From: Actinomycetes bacterium
GTDB lineage: Bacteria; Actinomycetota; Acidimicrobiia; Acidimicrobiales; Ilumatobacteraceae
DNA length: 64,000 nt
Direction of reading: 5' to 3'
Assembly: GCA_025360105.1 (NCBI GenBank)
Contig: JANYCT010000040.1
Coordinates: 248,001-312,000 of the forward strand
In this document: one piece after another, positions 1 through 8,747 of the stretch
Position numbering within the stretch: the stretch's first letter is position 1
Layout: each line of letters opens with the position of its first letter
Made by a program: the position numbers and the translations under genes
The notes under the pieces: model-generated
Told to the model about the DNA's origin: nothing
The model's input: the letters and a program-made list of their open reading frames with translations, nothing else
Database searches by the model: none

Positions 1-1071
1 CTCTGCTGCAGTGAGACTGCCGTGGCGACACTGCAGCTCGAACGGGCCCGAGTCTGCAGGGTCGAAGAATGTGATGTCGTCGCGCGCGACCAAGGCAACA
101 TCGCCCAGACGCGCGGCCACCGGGGCTGACACCGTCGGGCCAAACCAACCTTGGTCGATGATCTGCTCGCGACTGAGCACCCAGGCCCGAGCCGCATGAT
201 CCTGCTGCGCGGCCTCGAGCAGTTCGCGTTGCGCACCGACGCGAGCGTGCAGCCAACGGAAACGGCCCTCGCCGGACTGTGTTCGAACCAACGACAGCAA
301 CGCCGGCGACGGACGCACGACGTTCTTACCAACCATCACCTGTCCGTGGTCGGCCGTGATGACGAGCGCCGCGTCGGCAGGCATCGCAGCGAGTATCGCG
401 CCGATGAGCGCATCAACCGTTGCGAGTTCAGCGTCGTAGAAATCGCCGAATCCACGCTCGTGCGCGATCTTGTCAATACCGTCGTAATAGGCGTAAACGA
501 AACGCTCGCCCGCAGCCACTTGTCGTCCGACCTCAACAGCGATGCTCGACGCGGCGCGCCAACCCACCGGGCGCGATCCACGCAGATGCGCCTCGGTGAA
601 CGCCGAACCTTCGAGTTCGGCGCGACTGATGACCGGTGGTGCCTCGCCGAGAAAGGGGGCAAACGGCTGCACGTCGCGGGGTTGATGCGAACGGCGCACA
701 TCGCCGCGTTCGCCATGCCAGCGCAGCACATTGATCACATCGCCACCGACTTCCATGCGATAGCCGACCAGGCCATGCTCGCCCGGGGTCAGCCCCGTGG
801 CGATCGAGGTGAGCGCCGTTGCCGTGGTGCTGGGCGCCACCGTGGTGATGCGTGATGCTTGCATCGCGGCCATCACCGGGGTGAGATGACGTCGAGCCTG
901 CCACTGCTCCCATCCGAGGCCGTCGACGACAAGCACGACGACGCTGACCGCCGAGCCGATCTGCTCGGGCATCCAGCGCGGCAGCGGCACGCCACGGGGA
1001 GCCAAGAGCGCAGGAATGATGCCGCGAACATTGGCTCCGGAGTACTCGGGGAGAACAGGCTGCTCGTTCAC
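1..1071 (-). CDS. alkaline phosphatase / nucleotide pyrophosphatase family protein, 3' end beyond the window
   Basis: The reading frame starts at a GTG at 1071 and stays open to base 1, giving 357 codons with the C-terminus missing. The chosen GTG is the first start after an in-frame TGA 18 bases upstream. The metal-site pattern of the type I phosphodiesterase / alkaline phosphatase superfamily is visible: DGLGWEQW near residue 50 (first metal Asp), STTATALTSIATG with the nucleophile Thr, a central DKIAHERG (Asp and His), and VITADHGQV late in the protein. The family hydrolyses phosphodiesters or phosphomonoesters. No signal peptide is evident, so a cytoplasmic enzyme is likely, and the substrate cannot be told from sequence. 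The gene is divergent from the Rrf2 regulator, with a strong palindrome between them. Confidence 0.8.
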   Translation of the reverse strand, partial: MNEQPVLPEYSGANVRGIIPALLAPRGVPLPRWMPEQIGSAVSVVVLVVDGLGWEQWQARRHLTPVMAAMQASRITTVAPSTTATALTSIATGLTPGEHGLVGYRMEVGGDVINVLRWHGERGDVRRSHQPRDVQPFAPFLGEAPPVISRAELEGSAFTEAHLRGSRPVGWRAASSIAVEVGRQVAAGERFVYAYYDGIDKIAHERGFGDFYDAELATVDALIGAILAAMPADAALVITADHGQVMVGKNVVRPSPALLSLVRTQSGEGRFRWLHARVGAQRELLEAAQQDHAARAWVLSREQIIDQGWFGPTVSAPVAARLGDVALVARDDITFFDPADSGPFELQCRHGSLTAAE

Positions 1072-1090
1072 GACCGCCTCAGTCCATCAC

Positions 1091-1123
1091 CTTCGCGGCG
1101 CAATTACTACCTGCGCCGCGAAG
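1091..1123. promoter_or_regulatory. 12-bp perfect inverted repeat between divergent genes
   Basis: CTTCGCGGCGCA at 1091-1102 is exactly mirrored by TGCGCCGCGAAG at 1112-1123, with nine bases between. It lies in the 103-bp gap between the phosphatase-like gene and the Rrf2 regulator, about 70 bases before the likely Rrf2 transcript start. An operator for the adjacent regulator is plausible. A folded RNA element in one 5' leader is the alternative. Confidence 0.5.
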
Positions 1124-1174
1124 TGGTGCTGCAACGATCCGCTGTCAGGTCGACTTTGGGCCTACGATGGCGTC

Positions 1175-1630
1175 GTGCGCGTTTCCACAAAAGGTGACTA
1201 TGCCTGTCGGGCCCTGCTGTCGCTGGCGTTACATTCCGACGAGCCAGGGCCTACATCAGTCGCCGACATTGCCCGACGCACCGGCCTTCCCCAGCCATAC
1301 CTCGAACAGATCCTGCTGGCACTCAAAGGCGCCGGTCTCGTCCGGTCCAAGCGCGGCGTCGGCGGCGGATACGTGCTCGCCCGCCCCACATCCGAGATCC
1401 GGCTCTCCGAAATCATTTCTGCGGTAGACGGACCAATCTCGCTCGGTGACTTCGGTGAACCCCATCAAGACGGCGCCTGCGATCACGAAGGCCAGTGTGT
1501 ACTCCTTGCCATTTGGAAAGAGTCCGGCAATCTGATGCGTCGCCACATGGAGGGTTTCACCCTCGCCGAAGTGGCCCAGGCCGCCCAAGGTTCGACCCCC
1601 TGGCCCGACCTCCTCGCCACCCACCGCTAA
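1175..1630 (+). CDS. Rrf2 family transcriptional regulator
   Basis: A 151-aa protein with the Rrf2 winged helix: RVSTKGDYACRALLSLA at the N-terminus, then SVADIARRTGLPQPYLEQIL (helix-turn-helix) and a wing with RSKRGVGGGYVLARP. Rrf2 proteins include IscR, NsrR and CymR, which sense Fe-S clusters, NO or cysteine status. The loop that carries three cluster-binding cysteines in IscR has only two here (CDHEGQC near residues 108-114), so cluster binding is uncertain. The GTG start at 1175 is preferred over longer frames because the Rrf2 fold begins there and TACGAT (1163-1168) lies six bases upstream, the pattern of a leaderless promoter. It converges on the pseudouridine synthase gene with ten bases between stops. 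Confidence 0.88.
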   Translation: MRVSTKGDYACRALLSLALHSDEPGPTSVADIARRTGLPQPYLEQILLALKGAGLVRSKRGVGGGYVLARPTSEIRLSEIISAVDGPISLGDFGEPHQDGACDHEGQCVLLAIWKESGNLMRRHMEGFTLAEVAQAAQGSTPWPDLLATHR

Positions 1631-1640
1631 GCTGACCGAG

Positions 1641-2555
1641 TCAGGAGAGCGTTTCGAGCACGTCGCGCAGATCCTGTGGCAACGGCGATGTGAAGGTCAC
1701 CGTTTCCCCGGTACCGGGATGCACGAACGCGAGCTCGGCGGCATGCAGGAAGGGCCGCGGCGACGAAACCACCGACCGGATTCCACCGTAGGTGCCGTCG
1801 CCCACCACCGGGTGACCGGCCGCGGCAAGATGTACACGAATTTGATGCGTCCGCCCCGTCTCTAGCCGACACTCCACCTCGGACACCTCGGCCGGCGAAT
1901 GAAAGTTCGTGATCGTGTGATAGCGGGTCCTAGCGGGTTTTCCATCGATGACCACAGCCATCCGTAGCGGATCGCGATGGTCGCGCCCGATCGGCGCGTC
2001 GATCACACCATTGGGCGACTCGAGGTGGCCCCAGACCAGCGCAAGGTACGCCCGGGTGACGGTGCGTGCAGCAAGTGCCGCTACCAGCGAGTCGTAGGCC
2101 CGGGCACTTCGCGCCACGACCATCAGCCCGCTGGTGCCTACATCGAGGCGGTGCACGACGCCGGGTCGCATTGGGTCGCCCACGTCTGCGACATCGGGGT
2201 ACATCGCCAACACCGCGTTCACGAGCGTGCCATCGGGATGGCCGTGACCCGGGTGCACCACGAGTCCGGCTGGCTTGTCGACGACGATGACGTCGGCATC
2301 GGCGAAAGCAATAGGGACATCAATGGATGCATCCGCGACCGGTAGTTGCCGCTTGGGTAACTGCTCGGGATCGATCTCCACGATCTGCTCGAACGCTACC
2401 CTGATCTTTCCGCTCGTCGTCACCACACCGTCAAGGCAGGCACCGCCGTTGGCCACGAGCGACGCAGCGTCAGCGCGGCTGATGTCGGCGAGTAAGGCCA
2501 CGATGCGATCGAGTCGCTCGCCAGCAAGGGCTGCGGGAATCTCTTCGCGGATCAC
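1641..2555 (-). CDS. rluD: RluA-family 23S rRNA pseudouridine synthase (RluD type)
   Basis: A 304-aa enzyme that isomerises specific uridines in 23S rRNA. The N-terminal 60 residues form an S4 RNA-binding domain (ERLDRIVA onward). The catalytic domain carries the RluA motif HRLDVGTSGLM with the nucleophilic Asp at residue 138, preceded by VVDKPAGLVVHPG and followed by LETGRTHQIRVH. The GTG start at 2555 overlaps the lspA stop as GTGA. A longer in-frame extension reads through lspA and has no family similarity, so it was dropped. lspA followed by an rluD-like gene is a common bacterial pair. RluD is assigned from length and the S4 domain; the exact uridine target is not proven. Confidence 0.92.
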   Translation of the reverse strand: MIREEIPAALAGERLDRIVALLADISRADAASLVANGGACLDGVVTTSGKIRVAFEQIVEIDPEQLPKRQLPVADASIDVPIAFADADVIVVDKPAGLVVHPGHGHPDGTLVNAVLAMYPDVADVGDPMRPGVVHRLDVGTSGLMVVARSARAYDSLVAALAARTVTRAYLALVWGHLESPNGVIDAPIGRDHRDPLRMAVVIDGKPARTRYHTITNFHSPAEVSEVECRLETGRTHQIRVHLAAAGHPVVGDGTYGGIRSVVSSPRPFLHAAELAFVHPGTGETVTFTSPLPQDLRDVLETLS

Positions 2556-3133
2556 TTCGCGATGGCCTTCGAGTCGAGTATCGCGGTGAGGACCAAAAGT
2601 GCTCCACCGATGTTGATCGCCATGTCGGCGACGTTGAATATGGGAAACCACTGGAAGTCGATGAAGTCGATGACTCGTCCGTGCAGCCATCCGCGCTCAC
2701 GGAACAAGCGATCTGCGATGTTTCCCAACGCGCCGCCGACGACCAAGCCAACGGCCACCGCAGCGGTACGGCTACCGCTCTTGCGCAGTGAGATCAACAT
2801 CACAACGACGACCACAAGCGCAAGCGCTCCGATGATCGGGCCGATGCCCTGACCGCGCGAAAACGCCATCCCACTGTTGAACGACAGATTCCACTGCAAC
2901 GTCCAGATCACGTGCATCGGGTTGCCGTCCGCCAGCGCGTTCAACGCCCAGTGCTTGGTGACCTGGTCGATGGCCACAACCACGCTGGCAATGATGATGC
3001 TCAGGCGAAGCGACGAAACGACTGAACGAATCGGAACCGGAACCGGCTCGGCTGGGGCAGGCACTGCCTCGGTGAGATCGAATTCGGTCGGGTCGGTCTC
3101 GGCGAGACCATCGTCCCGTCCGGAATCGGTCAT
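2552..3133 (-). CDS. lspA: lipoprotein signal peptidase II
   Basis: A 193-aa inner-membrane aspartyl protease that removes the signal peptide of diacylglyceryl-modified prolipoproteins. Four hydrophobic segments are visible. The two catalytic aspartates fall in the family motifs GNIADR (Asp141) and FNVAD (Asp170), and DQVTK near residue 56 is the usual first-helix signature. About 40 residues rich in Asp, Glu and Pro precede the first helix, longer than in Escherichia coli. The ATG at 3133 overlaps the stop of the DksA-like gene as ATGA, which decides the start. It is translationally coupled to the genes on both sides. One client may be the GerMN lipoprotein at 40749. Confidence 0.95.
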   Translation of the reverse strand: MTDSGRDDGLAETDPTEFDLTEAVPAPAEPVPVPIRSVVSSLRLSIIIASVVVAIDQVTKHWALNALADGNPMHVIWTLQWNLSFNSGMAFSRGQGIGPIIGALALVVVVVMLISLRKSGSRTAAVAVGLVVGGALGNIADRLFRERGWLHGRVIDFIDFQWFPIFNVADMAINIGGALLVLTAILDSKAIAK

Positions 3134-4056
3134 CGCCGACCGATCCCGCCGACCTTCTCCTCGACGAGTTCGGTGGACCACGGAATTGCTTCGAGACGTT
3201 CCCGAGGGATGGGCTTCATCGAGATCGACGAAAAGCCATAGCTGCCGTTTGCAATGCGAGTCAGGGCGGCGTCGATCTCTGCGATGTCGTGGCGTGCCTG
3301 ATTCGACAGGGCGATGTCACGTTCACGTTCGACCACCATCGTGTCGCCCTCGCCGGATTCGTCGTCGAACTGCACATCGCCCATTTCATCGTCGATCAGC
3401 GAGAACGCTTCGTCCTCGAGTCGCACTGCCTGCCGGGTGAGCGATTCACGAGCTTCGAGCAGGGCCTTACGCTGCGATCCGAGGAACTTGACGTCGAAGT
3501 CCTTGGTGTATTTGATGCCATCTTTGGTTTCGCCCTTCACCGGAGGCAGGGTGGGCGCCGGAACGACCACCACGACCTTTTTAGCAGGGGCCTTCTTCAC
3601 GGGGGCTGGGGGAATGGGAGCAACGACGACCTTCGCCGGTGCTGCCTTGGGGGCAGCTTTCTTGACGGGCACAGGTACAGCCTTCTTGGGGGGGATTGGG
3701 GTGGCTGCGGTCGCAGCCTTTTTCGCGGGTGCAGCCTTGGTCGCGATCGGCACAGCCTTTTGGGCGGGCGCCGCTTTCTTTGCGGGTGCAGCCTTAGTCG
3801 CTACCGGCGCGGTCTTCTTGACCGGCGCGGCGTGCTTGGCTGGCGCGGTCTTCTTGACCGGCGCAGCATTCTTTGCAGGTACAGCCTTCGTCGCCACGGG
3901 CGCAGCCTTTTTTGCTGGCCCAGCCTTCGTCGCCACGGGCGCGGCTTTCTTTGCTGGCGCGGCTTTGGCGACAACCGGTGACGCCTTCTTGGCTGGCGCG
4001 GTCTTCTTCGCAACCGCTGCAGGCTTGTTGGTTGGGGCTACAACCTTCTTGGCCAT
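3130..4056 (-). CDS. DksA/TraR-like protein with Lys/Ala/Pro-rich N-terminal tail and no zinc cysteines
   Basis: A 308-aa protein in two parts. Residues 1 to about 165 are a low-complexity tail of Lys, Ala, Pro and Val repeats (units such as KKAAPVATKAAPA), like the DNA-binding tails of actinobacterial histone-like proteins. The last 140 residues match the DksA/TraR C-terminal plan: a long helical hairpin, then GSYGFSSISMKPIPRERLEA. In canonical proteins this reads YGxCxxCGxPIxxxRLxA with a second CxxC pair; all four cysteines are replaced here (Ser, Ser, Leu, Glu). The start at 4056 follows GGGAGG five bases upstream. DksA proteins bind RNA polymerase through its secondary channel; whether this one does is unknown. 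It lies between ileS and lspA. Confidence 0.8.
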   Translation of the reverse strand: MAKKVVAPTNKPAAVAKKTAPAKKASPVVAKAAPAKKAAPVATKAGPAKKAAPVATKAVPAKNAAPVKKTAPAKHAAPVKKTAPVATKAAPAKKAAPAQKAVPIATKAAPAKKAATAATPIPPKKAVPVPVKKAAPKAAPAKVVVAPIPPAPVKKAPAKKVVVVVPAPTLPPVKGETKDGIKYTKDFDVKFLGSQRKALLEARESLTRQAVRLEDEAFSLIDDEMGDVQFDDESGEGDTMVVERERDIALSNQARHDIAEIDAALTRIANGSYGFSSISMKPIPRERLEAIPWSTELVEEKVGGIGRR

Positions 4057-4224
4057 GAGGACCTCCCGATCGACCACAATTTCCGGAGCGTAGGCCGTCG
4101 GCAGCCCATCCCCAACGACCTTGGTCACTTTGCTGCAAAGAATGCCGCGAGAAACCGATGTGCTTGGGCAATATCGAGGGCCGTATTCACCGCAGGCGTG
4201 ACGGGAGAGTGCGCATCTGCACGT

Positions 4225-7200
4225 CTACGACTTGGCGACCCGTACAAGTACCGGCTCGCCATCAAGTTCAGCATCGAACTCGTTCATCTCGTCGTGGTCG
4301 CCCCATGCCAGCGACGTGGACAGCGTCTCACGCTGCACAAACGACACGTGATCGCTCAGTTGCTGACGAATCCGCTCGCTCGCCCATACCGTGAGAGCGA
4401 TGCGGTCGGCCACGTCGAGGCCGGCATCCCTGCGGGCCTGCTGGACGAGGCGCACCAGATCACGCGCAATGCCTTCGGCCACGAGCGCGGGGGTGAGTTC
4501 GATGTCGACGACTACTACTCCCCTGCCTCCCGGTAGCGCCGTGCTTGCTCCCCCAGCGGTCGCGACGAGCTTGAGCGAGTACTCGCCCTCCTGCAACGCG
4601 AAGCCACCGGCAACCACCGTGTCACCGTCGCGATGCCACTCACCGAGCTTGACTGCTTTGATGATCTGTTGGGTCTGTCCACCCAGCCGCGGTCCGAGCG
4701 CAGCGGGCACCACCTGCAACTCGCTGGTCGCCACAGCAGCTACGTTGCTGGTGAGCACCACCTGCTTCACATTGACCTCGTCGGCGATGAGATCGAGGTA
4801 GGGCACGAAGTCATCGCACGCGGGGTCAGCGATCGTGAGGGTTGCGAGGGGTTGACGAACCCGTCGCGAGTTCGCCTTGCGCACACTGAGTGTTGCCGAG
4901 CACACCTCACGAACGCGGTCCATTACATGGACGAGTGCCGGATCAGCCGGCAACGCAGCAGCTTCGGGCCAGTTCTCGAGGTGCACACTGCGGGCACCGG
5001 TGAGGCCCCGAAAAATGGCCTCACTGGTCAAGGGCAACAGCGGCGCCACCACCAGACACACGGTGCTGAGCACTGTGTGCAGCGTGTTCAGCGCCTCTTG
5101 GTCACCCTGCCAGAAACGTTCACGGCTACGCCGGATATACCAGTTCGTCAGCGCGTCGAGGAACGTACGCACTTCGCTACAGGCCAAGTACAGGTCGTAA
5201 GCATCCATATCAGACGTCACCCGCTCGACGAGTTCGCGAGTTTTGGCCAGGACATATCGGTCGAGCACGTTGGTCGAGTCGACGTCGAACGAACCCGCCT
5301 TGTGCTCGGCATTTGCGTACAGGGTGAGAAAGTACCAACTGTTCCACAACGGCAGGATCACTTGACGGACGGCTTCACGCATGCCGCTCTCGGTCACCGG
5401 CGCGTCGCCGCCGCGCAGGATCGCCGATGAAAGCAACGACCAACGCATCGCATCGGCTCCGTAGGTGTCGAAGACCTTCCACGGATCGGGATAGTTGCGC
5501 AGACTCTTCGACATCTTCTGGCCGTCGTCGCCGAGCAGAATGCCATGACTCACGCAGTTACGAAACGCCGGCCGATCGAACAGCGCCGTGGCAAGAACAT
5601 GCAATGTGTAGAACCAACCGCGAGTCTGATTGATGTATTCGACGATGAAGTCGCCCGGATAATGCGACTCGAACCACTCTCGATTTTCGAACGGGTAATG
5701 CACCTGGGCGAAGGGCATCGAACCACTCTCGAACCAGCAGTCGAGCACCTCGGGCACGCGACGCATCATCGACTGACCGGTGGGGTCATCGGGGTTGGGC
5801 CGAACGAGGTCATCGACCGCGGGCCGGTGCAGATCTGTGACCTCCACCCCGAAATCGCGTTGTAGCTCGGCAAGGCTGCCGTACACGTCGAGGCGCGGAT
5901 AGTTCGGATCGTCGCTCTTCCACACCGGGATGGGTGAACCCCAGAAGCGGTTGCGGCTGATACTCCAATCACGAGCGTTCGCCAACCACTTGCCGAACGA
6001 CCCATCTTTCACGTGACCCGGCACCCAATGGATCTGCTGGTTCAACTCCACCATCCGGTCGCGGATCTTGGTGACTTCGACGAACCACGATGAGATCGCC
6101 CGGTACACGAGCGGCTGCGCGCAGCGCCAGCAGTGCGGGTAGCTGTGGTCGTAGCTTTCATGGCGCATCACAACACCACGTTGTTTCAGCTCGCGGATCA
6201 CCAGCGGATTCGCGTCGAAAACGTGTTCGCCGACCCACGGCGTGACCTCGGCGGTATATCGACCGTGCTCGTCCATCGGGCACAGCGTTGGGATCCCAAC
6301 CGCGTTGCATGCGATCTGGTCGTCCTCGCCGAAACCCGGTGCCATGTGCACGATGCCTGTGCCGTCGTCGGTACTCACGAAGTCGGCGCCCAACACCTGA
6401 AACGCGTTGGGCGTATCTGCGAAGAAGTCGAACAGCGGCGTGTACATGCGTCCAACCAGATCGGCGCCGAGAACTGTGCCAACTCGAGTTGCATCGGCAA
6501 GTTCACGCTCGTATGCCTCGACTCGCGACGAAGCGAGCACATAACGCTTCCCGTCGGCATCCTGCATCACGGCGTATTCGATGTCGGGACCGACTGCGAG
6601 AGCGAGGTTGGCAGGAAGCGTCCACGGTGTGGTGGTCCAGGCGAGCAGGTACTCCCCCGAGTCGATCTCGAACGCAACGGTGAGTGCAGGGTCCTGACGA
6701 TCGCGATACACATCGTCCATACGTGTCTCGGTGTTGCTCAACGGCGTCTCACAACGCCAGCAATACGCAAGCACCTTGAAGCCTTCGTACACCAGGCCCT
6801 TGTCCCACAGCGTGCGGAAAGCCCACATCACGCTTTCCATGTAGGTCAGGTCGAGGGTCTTGTAGTCGTTGGCGAAATCGACCCATCGCGCCTGACGGCC
6901 AACGTAACGTTCCCACTCGCTCGTGTAGCGAAGCACGCTCGTGCGGCAGGCATCGTTGAACTTGTCGATGCCGAACTCGGTGATCTCGGGATGCCCGCTG
7001 ATGCCGAGTTCCTTCTCGGCCTCGACCTCGGCAGGAAGCCCGTGGCAATCCCATCCAAAGCGCCGTTCCACGCGTCGGCCGCGCATGGTCTGATATCGAG
7101 GCACGGCATCTTTCACATAGCCAGTCAGCAGGTGACCATAGTGCGGAAGGCCGTTGGCGAATGGAGGCCCGTCGTAAAAGATGTACTCGTTGTCGCTCAA

Positions 7201-7329
7201 GCCGGGATCACTGCCAGCGGGCCGCTGCTCGATACTCGCCGCGAAGGTCCGGTCAGCGTCCCAAAAGGCCTGAATACCCTGTTCGAGCACGGGCAGATTC
7301 GGTTGCGGTTCTACGGCGGGGTACGTCAC
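4225..7329 (-). CDS. ileS: isoleucyl-tRNA synthetase
   Basis: A 1034-aa class I synthetase that charges tRNA-Ile. The HIGH-type motif is HYGH at residues 63-66 inside [14 protein letters not shown], and the KMSKS loop is intact in [13 protein letters not shown]. Length, the [16 protein letters not shown] segment and the long C-terminal domain without a terminal zinc cluster fit the IleS2 (eukaryotic-like) type common in Actinobacteria, a type often naturally tolerant to mupirocin. The start is taken as the GTG at 7329, six bases after AGGAG. A TTG 60 bases further upstream lies inside the T-box and was rejected. Regulation is by the T-box at 7376-7545. Confidence 0.97.
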   Translation of the reverse strand: MTYPAVEPQPNLPVLEQGIQAFWDADRTFAASIEQRPAGSDPGLSDNEYIFYDGPPFANGLPHYGHLLTGYVKDAVPRYQTMRGRRVERRFGWDCHGLPAEVEAEKELGISGHPEITEFGIDKFNDACRTSVLRYTSEWERYVGRQARWVDFANDYKTLDLTYMESVMWAFRTLWDKGLVYEGFKVLAYCWRCETPLSNTETRMDDVYRDRQDPALTVAFEIDSGEYLLAWTTTPWTLPANLALAVGPDIEYAVMQDADGKRYVLASSRVEAYERELADATRVGTVLGADLVGRMYTPLFDFFADTPNAFQVLGADFVSTDDGTGIVHMAPGFGEDDQIACNAVGIPTLCPMDEHGRYTAEVTPWVGEHVFDANPLVIRELKQRGVVMRHESYDHSYPHCWRCAQPLVYRAISSWFVEVTKIRDRMVELNQQIHWVPGHVKDGSFGKWLANARDWSISRNRFWGSPIPVWKSDDPNYPRLDVYGSLAELQRDFGVEVTDLHRPAVDDLVRPNPDDPTGQSMMRRVPEVLDCWFESGSMPFAQVHYPFENREWFESHYPGDFIVEYINQTRGWFYTLHVLATALFDRPAFRNCVSHGILLGDDGQKMSKSLRNYPDPWKVFDTYGADAMRWSLLSSAILRGGDAPVTESGMREAVRQVILPLWNSWYFLTLYANAEHKAGSFDVDSTNVLDRYVLAKTRELVERVTSDMDAYDLYLACSEVRTFLDALTNWYIRRSRERFWQGDQEALNTLHTVLSTVCLVVAPLLPLTSEAIFRGLTGARSVHLENWPEAAALPADPALVHVMDRVREVCSATLSVRKANSRRVRQPLATLTIADPACDDFVPYLDLIADEVNVKQVVLTSNVAAVATSELQVVPAALGPRLGGQTQQIIKAVKLGEWHRDGDTVVAGGFALQEGEYSLKLVATAGGASTALPGGRGVVVVDIELTPALVAEGIARDLVRLVQQARRDAGLDVADRIALTVWASERIRQQLSDHVSFVQRETLSTSLAWGDHDEMNEFDAELDGEPVLVRVAKS

Positions 7330-7375
7330 GGCTGCTCCTGTTGATGCACATTCGACCACAGTGATCGAGGTGTCC

Positions 7376-7545
7376 TCAGGGACGAGCAAATGCCCGCGGT
7401 GCCACCCTGCTTACCGTGGGCCGCAGCCACCGGTCACTCGCTTTCACCAGCAGTGACGGGCTGGTCCCGTTCGGTTCTACTGACACAACACGAACTGTGC
7501 ATTGCGCGTTCTTCCGAAGGCTCGGAGGTGATGGCCTCGTCACTG
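7376..7545 (-). promoter_or_regulatory. T-box riboswitch for ileS (translational type, ultrashort stem I)
   Basis: The 298-bp leader before ileS carries the parts of a T-box. GAGG (7538-7535) pairs with CCTC (7528-7525) around a loop holding the Ile specifier ATC at 7532-7530. A stem IIA/B pseudoknot follows: ACGGG (7470-7466) with CCCGT (7460-7456), and ACCAG (7465-7461) with CTGGT (7450-7446). The T-box bulge is AGGGTGGCACCGCGGGC from 7408; AGGG can pair with CCCT at 7381-7378. No terminator with a T-run follows, and the ribosome site AGGAG lies 40 bases further on, so control of translation initiation is inferred, as in actinobacterial ileS leaders. Uncharged tRNA-Ile would favour translation. 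Outer boundaries are approximate. Confidence 0.9.
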
Positions 7546-7627
7546 CCTTTGCGTGCAGGCTATCGGCCCGACGACGAGCCGACGCGGCATATGTGGCCGT
7601 GCCGGCTACACACGTGTCGGCGAGGCG

Positions 7628-8701
7628 TCAGGCCAGCTCGTCACCGAGGATGGTCAGATCGTTCGTCTGCGCGACACGGGTGGTCGGAAGTTCTTCTGTG
7701 ATGTCATCAACTTCTTCCAGACCGTCGAGCAGCGACGGCTCCGCACCCCCTTGTTCGGTGGGCCGACCGACCCAGATCGGGTCAAGTCCGGGCTCCGCGA
7801 TCGGGGTCAGCACCACGGGCTTGGGTGCCACCATCGGCACCAGCGTGTCGCCATGGCGCGGCATCACCATCGGAAGTGTCGCATCGTCGCCTGCACCCAA
7901 CTCGCCCCCGCTGGCCTCATCGTCGACTGGGTTCGCTCGGTGATCAGCAGCGGACGCGACGGGTGATTCGGATGCGCCGTCGAGACCTGCGTCGAGGCCC
8001 GACTCCGACGCTGCGCCGCCTGCATCAGCGCCAGTGTTGTCGCCGGGAGTTGACTCATCGTGAACCGCGGAGATAAGCGGGCGACGAACATCTCCCAGAC
8101 CACCGGGCACCTTGGCCACGATGTCGGTGAGGATGGCCGCAACCTCGCGCAAACGCTCGCGCTGGGTGACGATGTGTTGTTCGAGATGCTCGACGTCGCT
8201 GACCAAGAAATCGCGACGTGCGAGCAGGGCCTGGACCTCGCTCTCGACCTGCACCCGCTGACCCTCCGCGGCTCGGCGGGCCTCGACTTTGGATTCCTCG
8301 ATGAGCCGATTCACGATCTCTTGCGCGCCGTCAACGAGGGACTGCGCCTCGTGCTCGGCATCCGCGGCGATACGTGCAGCCTCAGCGTTGGCATCGTTCA
8401 CGGTGGCATCGGCGGTGCGCTGGGCGAGTAGCAGGGTGCGGCTGATGTTTTCTGCATCGGGCGACGCCACAGCAGGTGCGGGCTCCGCCGGGCGCTCGGG
8501 CTCGGTCGGAGCTTGTGCCGACAGTTCCTGCAAACGCGCGATTGCCGCGCGTGCTCGAGCCTCCATCGCCGATGCCTGATTTTGGGTGGCCTCGATGGAC
8601 GCAGCGAGGTCGGTCAGGTACGACTTCACCTGTTGGGGGTCGTAGCCCTTCTTGACGATCTTGAAGGTTGTGCTCGAAACAGACTGTGGGCTCAATTCCA
8701 T
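7628..8701 (-). CDS. divIVA: DivIVA-domain cell division / polar growth protein
   Basis: A 357-aa coiled-coil protein. The N-terminal membrane-binding DivIVA segment is residues 1-40 (TTFKIVKKGYDPQQVKSYL), followed by long Ala/Glu/Arg-rich heptads (about 45-75 and 110-215) and an acidic, disordered C-terminal third. DivIVA/Wag31 proteins gather at curved membranes and organise polar or septal wall growth in Actinobacteria. It follows sepF in the usual order, although the small membrane protein gene ylmG that often lies between them is absent. The ATG at 8701 is chosen because the conserved domain starts there; eleven upstream in-frame residues have no family match. Confidence 0.92.
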   Translation of the reverse strand: MELSPQSVSSTTFKIVKKGYDPQQVKSYLTDLAASIEATQNQASAMEARARAAIARLQELSAQAPTEPERPAEPAPAVASPDAENISRTLLLAQRTADATVNDANAEAARIAADAEHEAQSLVDGAQEIVNRLIEESKVEARRAAEGQRVQVESEVQALLARRDFLVSDVEHLEQHIVTQRERLREVAAILTDIVAKVPGGLGDVRRPLISAVHDESTPGDNTGADAGGAASESGLDAGLDGASESPVASAADHRANPVDDEASGGELGAGDDATLPMVMPRHGDTLVPMVAPKPVVLTPIAEPGLDPIWVGRPTEQGGAEPSLLDGLEEVDDITEELPTTRVAQTNDLTILGDELA

Positions 8702-8747
8702 GCGGCGATAATACGTCGCTCGCGGGCCCCGCACTGCACGCGTTGGT

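Noticed and set aside
3289-4093. Long plus-strand open frames rich in Gly, Arg or Ala opposite the DksA-like gene
   Set aside because: They are antisense products of the Lys/Ala/Pro repeats, with no start signals or domains.
7330-7389. Longer ileS starting at TTG 7389
   Set aside because: The added codons lie within the T-box bulge and have no family similarity; the GTG at 7329 has a good ribosome site.
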